Shown in pieces: positions 38,101-44,100 of a DNA stretch of 64,000 nucleotides; positions within the stretch are counted from its first letter, which is position 1; each line of letters starts with the position of its first letter. The position numbers and the translations under genes are program-made. The notes beneath the pieces are model-generated. The model made no database searches. It saw only the letters and a list, made by a program, of their open reading frames with translations, and was not told where the DNA came from. Origin of the DNA: Elephas maximus indicus (Eukaryota > Chordata > Mammalia > Proboscidea > Elephantidae); NCBI RefSeq assembly GCF_024166365.1, contig NC_064822.1, positions 106,264,823 through 106,328,822 on the forward strand, read 5' to 3'.

Positions 38101-41100
38101 CATCCCTGGGTAGATTTATTCCAATGTATTTTACGTTTTTAGGGGCTATTTTAAATGGTATTATTTTTCTGATTTTCTTTTTGAAATTCTCTTTGTTGGT
38201 GTATGGGAGTCCAACTGATTTTTGTATGTTGATCTTGTATCTTGCTACTCTGCTGAATCTTTCTATTAGTTCCAGTAGTCTTCTTGTGGAATCTTTGGAG
38301 TTCTCTACATATACAATCGTATCATCTGTGAATACAGATAGTTTTACTTCTTCTTTTCCAATTTGGATGTCTTTTATTTCCTTTTCTTGCCTTATTGCTG
38401 TAGCTAGGACTTCCAGCACACTATTAAATAGGAGTTGTCTTAGCTATGTAGTGCTGCTATAACAGAAATACCACAAGTGGATGGCTTTAACAAAGAAGCT
38501 TATTTTCTCACAGTAAAGTAGGCTAAAAATCCAAATTCAGGGCGTCAACTCCAGAGGAAGACTTTCTCTCTCTGTTGGTCTTCTCATCAGTGTTCCCCCA
38601 CACTAGGAGCTTTTTCACACAGGGACCCTGGGTCCAAAGGATGTGCTCTGCTCCCAGCACTGCTTCCTTGGTGGTATGAGGTCCCCCTGTCTCTCTACTT
38701 GCTTCTTACTTTTGTATCTTAAGAGATAGCCTCAAGACACAATCCAGTCTTGTAGATTGAGTCCTGCCTCGCTAACACAACTGCCATTAACATCATAGAG
38801 GCAGGATTTACAACATACGGGAAAATCACACAATACCAGGAATCATGGCCCAGCCAAATTCATACATACATTTGGCGGGGGGGGGGACATAATTCCAGCC
38901 ATGACATTCCACCCTTTGGCCCCCCAAAAATCACATCCTTGCAACATGCAAAATATATTCACCCCATCATAGAGCAAAAGTCTTAACTCTAAGTCCAAAA
39001 TACAAAAATTCCTCATCATCTCTGAAATCTAGAATATAAGTTATTTGCATCCAAAGGTACAATGGCAGAACAGGCACAAGCTAGACATTTCCCATTACAA
39101 ATGGGAGAAACTGGAGGAAAAGAAGGGATAATGGGCACCAAGCAAGTCAGCAGAACACATTACATTAGCCCTCAAAGCTTTGAAAATAATTCTCTGTTCT
39201 CTGAGACAATTTACACAATGGCCCTGCCCTCCAGACTCTAGGTATTGGCCATACTGTCCAGATTCTGAGTGGAGGCCCCTCGGCCCTGGGCTTCACCTTT
39301 GCCTTCCAGGTCCACTGGGACAGTAACTCTGCTTCTTCGGCTTTAGGTGCACCACTCTCCTCATCCATCCAAGTGGCAACTCCACCTTTAGAAACACCAG
39401 AGGCCATGGCTCCACCCTTTGAAACCCCTGAGGTCATGGCCATACCTTTTGAGACTGAGACAGCTTGGCTTCTTGTGTTTCTTGTCTCTTCAGCTTCTCC
39501 TTCCTGGTTTCCTGTCCTCTTGGCCCTTGGTCCTCCCACCCACATCTGCCCGGCTGGGGCAAGTGTTCCAAAGCTATGTAACCACTGACAAGTGCCTGGA
39601 GGCACCCCACTCCACCAGGAAGCCTTCTGCACACGGGCACTCAGCTCTCTTGCTCCATGGGTCAGCAAACCTAGCTCCACCCGGTAAGTGCCCAGAGGCA
39701 CCCCATTCTACCAGGAAGCCTCCTGTGCACAGGCACTCAGCTCTCTTGCTCCATGAGTCAGCTGCAGCACCATCCTTCCCTGGTCTCCTGGTTCTGCTGC
39801 TGTTGCCACTTCTCTGCTGATGCAGGTTCTCTGCTGCTCTGGTCCTTTGCCGCTGTTGCAACTCTATCCATTAACAATTTCAAAACCACTTCCACATTTT
39901 AGGTATCTGCTAGAGCAGCACCCCATTCTCTCGGTACCAAATTCTGTTATAGTTATCTAGTGTTGCTATAACAGAAATACCTCAAGTGGATGGCTTTAAC
40001 AAAGAGAAGTTTATTTTCTCACAGTAAAGTAGGCCAGAAGTCCAAATTCAGGGTGTCAGCTCCAGAGGCGGGCTTTCTCTCTGTCTTGGTCTTCTCATGG
40101 ATGTTTCCCCACACTAGGAGCTTCTTCGCGCAGGGACCCTGGGTCCAAAGGATGCGCTGTGCTCCCAGCACTGCTTTCTTGGTGGTATGAGGTCACCCTG
40201 TATCTGTGCTTGCTTCTCTTTGTATCTCAAGAGACTGCCTCAAGACACAATCCAGTCTTGTAGGTTGAGTCCTGCGTCACTAACACAACTACCGCCCATC
40301 CTTCCTCATGAACATCATAGAGGCAGGATTTACAATATACAGAAAAATGACACAGTACTGGAAATCATGGCTCAGCCAAGTTTATACACACATTTTTGGG
40401 GGGACATAATTCAGTCCATGACAGTAGTGGAGATAAAGGGCACCCTTGTCTTGTTCTCATTATCAGGCGGAATGCTTCCAGCCTCTCTTCATTGAGAATG
40501 ATGTTGACTATTGGTTTTATATAGATGTCTTTTATTACATTGAGGAATTCTTCTTCTATTCCTATTTTATTGAGAATTTTTATCAGGAATGGATGTTGGA
40601 CTCTTATCAAATGCCCTTTCTGCATCAGTTGAGATTATCATGTGATTCTTTTCTGTTTAAGTGGTGGGTTACGTTGATTGATTTTCTAATGTTGAATCAT
40701 CCTTGCATACCTGGTATGAATCCCACTTGGTCGTGAATTTTTTTTTTTTTTTTAATATAATGCTGAATTCTATTGGGCAGAATTTTGTTGAGAATTTTTA
40801 CATCTATATTCAGGAGAGATATTGGTCTGTAATTTTCTTTTTTTGTAGTATCTTTGCCTGGCTTTGGTATCAGGGTTAGAGCATGGAATGTTTTTCAATT
40901 TATGTCAGTCTCTTTTGGTTTCTTGCAGTGGTGTTTGATAGTTTTCCTTGTCTAAGTTTTTTATGCCCCTAGTTAGATTTATTCCTAGGTATTTTATCCT
41001 TTTGGGGACTATTGTAACTGGTACTATTTTCTTGATTTCCTTTTTTTGGAGTGCTTCTTTTAGTGTAGAGGAACTCAACTGATTTTCATATGTTGATCTT

Positions 41101-44100
41101 ATACCCTGCCACTTTGCTGAACTCTTTTATTAGTTTCAGTAACTTTCTTGTGGAGTCTCTGGGATTTTCTACGTATAGTATCATGTCATCTGCAAATAGG
41201 GATAGTTTTACTTCTTCTTTATCAGTTTATATACCCTTTGTCCTAGTTATCTTATGTTGCTATAACAGAAATACGACAAGTGGGTGGCTTTAACAGAAAT
41301 TTACTTTCTCACAGTTTAGGAGACTATAAGTCTGAATTCAGGGTGCCAGCTCTAGGGAAAGGCTTTCTCTCTCTGTCGGCTGGGAGGAAGGTCCTTGTCT
41401 CTTTGAGCTTCTGCTCCTGGGCGATCCTCCCCCATCTCTGCTTCTCTCTCTTGCCTGTTTAATCTCTTTTATATCTCAAAACAGAGTGACTCAAAATACA
41501 CCCTAATCCTGCCTCACTATCATAATAAACATAACCCATTCACAAATGGGATTATAACTACATGAAGAGGTTAGGATTTACAACACATATTTTTGGTGGA
41601 CACAATTCAGTCCACAACACCTTTTATTTCCCTTTCTTCCCTTGTTGCTCTGGCTAGGCCTTCCAGTACAATATTGAATAAGAGTGGTGATAATAGGTAT
41701 CATGGATTGAATTGCATCCCCCAATATATCTGTCAACTTGGCTAGGTCATGATTCACTTGTATGATTGTATGATCGTCTGCCATTTTACCTTCTGATGTG
41801 ATTTCCCCATGTGTTGTAAATCCTATCACTACAATGTAAGAAGATGGATTAGTGGCAGTAATATTGATGAGGTCTACAAGATTAGGAAGTGTCTTAATGC
41901 AATCTCTTTTGAGATATAAAAGAGAGAAGTGAGCAGAGAGACATGGGGACCTCATACCACCAAGAAAGTTGTGCCAGGAGCAAAGCGCATCCTTTGGACC
42001 TGAGGTTCCTGCACTGAGATGCTCCCAGACCAAGGCAAGACTGATGATAAGGACCTTCCTCCAGAGCCAACAGAGAGAGAAAGCCTTCCCCTGGAGCCGG
42101 CATCCTGAATTTGGATTTCTAGCCTACTGGACTGTGAGAGAATAAACTTCTCTTTGTTAAAGCCATCCACTTGTGGTATAACTGTTACAGCTGTACTAGA
42201 TGACTAAGACAGTGGGTATCCTTGTCTCATTCCTGTTAAGGGGAATGCTTTCAATCTCTCTCCACTGAGTGTAATGTTGGCTGTTGGTTTTACATAAACA
42301 AAAAAAACACAATGCCATGCCCTTAAATATATTGAGGAATTTCCCTTCTATTTCTATTTTGCTGAGAATTTTTTATCAGGAAAGGCTTTTGCACTTTATC
42401 AAACGCCTTTCCTGCTTCAATTGAGATGGTCATGTGATTCTTTTCCTTTGCTTTATTTACATGGTGAATTAGGTTGGTTGATTTTCTAATGTTGAATTAC
42501 CTTTGCATCCTTGGTATGAATCTCACCTGATCATGATGTATTATTATTTTTTTTTTATATGCTGTTGTATTCTGTTGGCTAGAATTTTGTTGAGAATTTT
42601 TGCATCTATATTCATGAGGGATATTGGTCTGTAATTTTCTTTTTTTGTGGTATCTATGCCTGGCTTGGCGTAGTGGTTAAGTGCTACAGCTGCTAACCAA
42701 AAGGTCAGAAGTTCGAATCCACCAGGCACTCCTTGGAAACTCTGTGCAGCAGCTCTACTCTGCCCCATAGGGTCGCTGTGAGTCGGAATCAACTCGACAG
42801 CAATGAGTTTGGTTTGGTTTTGGTATGCCTGGCCTTGGTATCAGGGTTACGCTGGCTTCATAGAATGTATTAGGGAGTATTCCTTCCTTTTCTATGTACT
42901 CGAATAGTGTGAGTAGAATTGGTGTCAGGTCTTCTCTGAATGTTTCGTAGAATTCTCCAGTGAAGCCATTGGGCCGGGGCTTCTTTTTTTTTTTTTAACA
43001 ACTTTATTAGATATAATTCACTTAAAGCGTATGATTCAATGATTTTCAGGATATTCAGAATTGTGCAGCCATCACCACAATCTAATTTTAGAACATTTTC
43101 ATCACCCTCACAAAAGAAACTCCATGCCTTTTGACAGTCATTCTCCATTCTTTTCCTACCCACCTCCAGCCCGAGGCAAAAACTAAACTCTACACAGTTG
43201 TCTATTCTGGACATTTCATATGAATGGAATAATTCAATCTATGATCTTTTGCAATGGACTTGTTTCACTTAGCATAATGTTTTCAAGTTTCACCCATATT
43301 GTAGCATGTATCAGTACTTCATTCCTTCTTATTGCCAAATAATGTTCCATTGTATGGCTATACCTCATTTTATTCATCCATTTATCAATTGATGAACATT
43401 TGGGTTGTTTCCATTTTTTGGCTAATATGAATAAAACTGCTATGAACATTTATGTACAAATATTTGTGTGCACACATATTTTCTTTCTCTTGGAAATTTC
43501 ACTTAGGAGTGGAATTGCTGAGTCATGGTAAACTCTATGTTTAACATTTTGAAAAACTGCTACAGTGGCTGTACCATTTTACATTCCTACCAGCAATGGA
43601 TAAGGGTTCTATTTTCTCAGCTTTGTCAACACTTTTTAGTGTCTCTCTTTTTTATTATAGTCATCCTTTTGGGCAGTGAAATGGCATCTCATTATGGTTT
43701 TAATTTGCATTTCCCTAAAAGCTAATGATGGTGAGCATCTTATTAGCCTTTTATATATCTTCTTTGGAGAAATGTCTGTTCAGATCCTTTTCCCATTTTT
43801 AAACTGAGTTATTTATCTTTTTATTATTGATTCATAAGCATACTTTCTATATTCTGGATATAAGTCCCTTATCAAATACAGTAACACCTGCCAAAGCTGG
43901 GACCTGTGTAAGGTAGAAACCTATCAAAGAAGGAAAACTCAAATATTTTCCACTAAAACAAGAGATTGAAAAGTGGTAAGACTGTACCCTGTCAATGGTG
44001 GAAAACTTGTGAGACCCAGAAAAACAAGGCAATCCTCTCAAGTTCTGGCTCTCACAGATATCACGTATATGTTTTACAAATATTTTCTCCCACATTGTGA

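Larger units (their letters stand above)
36575..40885 (-). mobile_element. L1, antisense, split by a MaLR provirus
   Basis: Antisense L1 from the ORF2 3' end (36575) to the RT N-terminal side (about 40885). On the minus strand, 37877-38419 reads 180 residues of RT with FTDD (FADD expected) and [13 protein letters not shown], while the upstream part at 40440-40625 reads [12 protein letters not shown]. The provirus at 38436-40423 separates them. Confidence 0.9.
40886..42975 (-). mobile_element. Second antisense L1 RT fragment, with two LTRs and a SINE
   Basis: Repeats the RT region already seen in the preceding L1, so it is a separate copy: GTCATCTGCAAATAGGGATA near 41186 is the antisense of the FADD box. 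It is interrupted by LTRs at 41239-41619 and 41698-42211 and by a SINE at 42665-42823. Confidence 0.85.

Noticed and set aside
39165-39701. 178-residue open frame on the minus strand
   Set aside because: It lies wholly in the non-coding interior of a MaLR provirus, is low in complexity (Gly, Ala, Ser, Lys runs) and has no retroviral or cellular motif.
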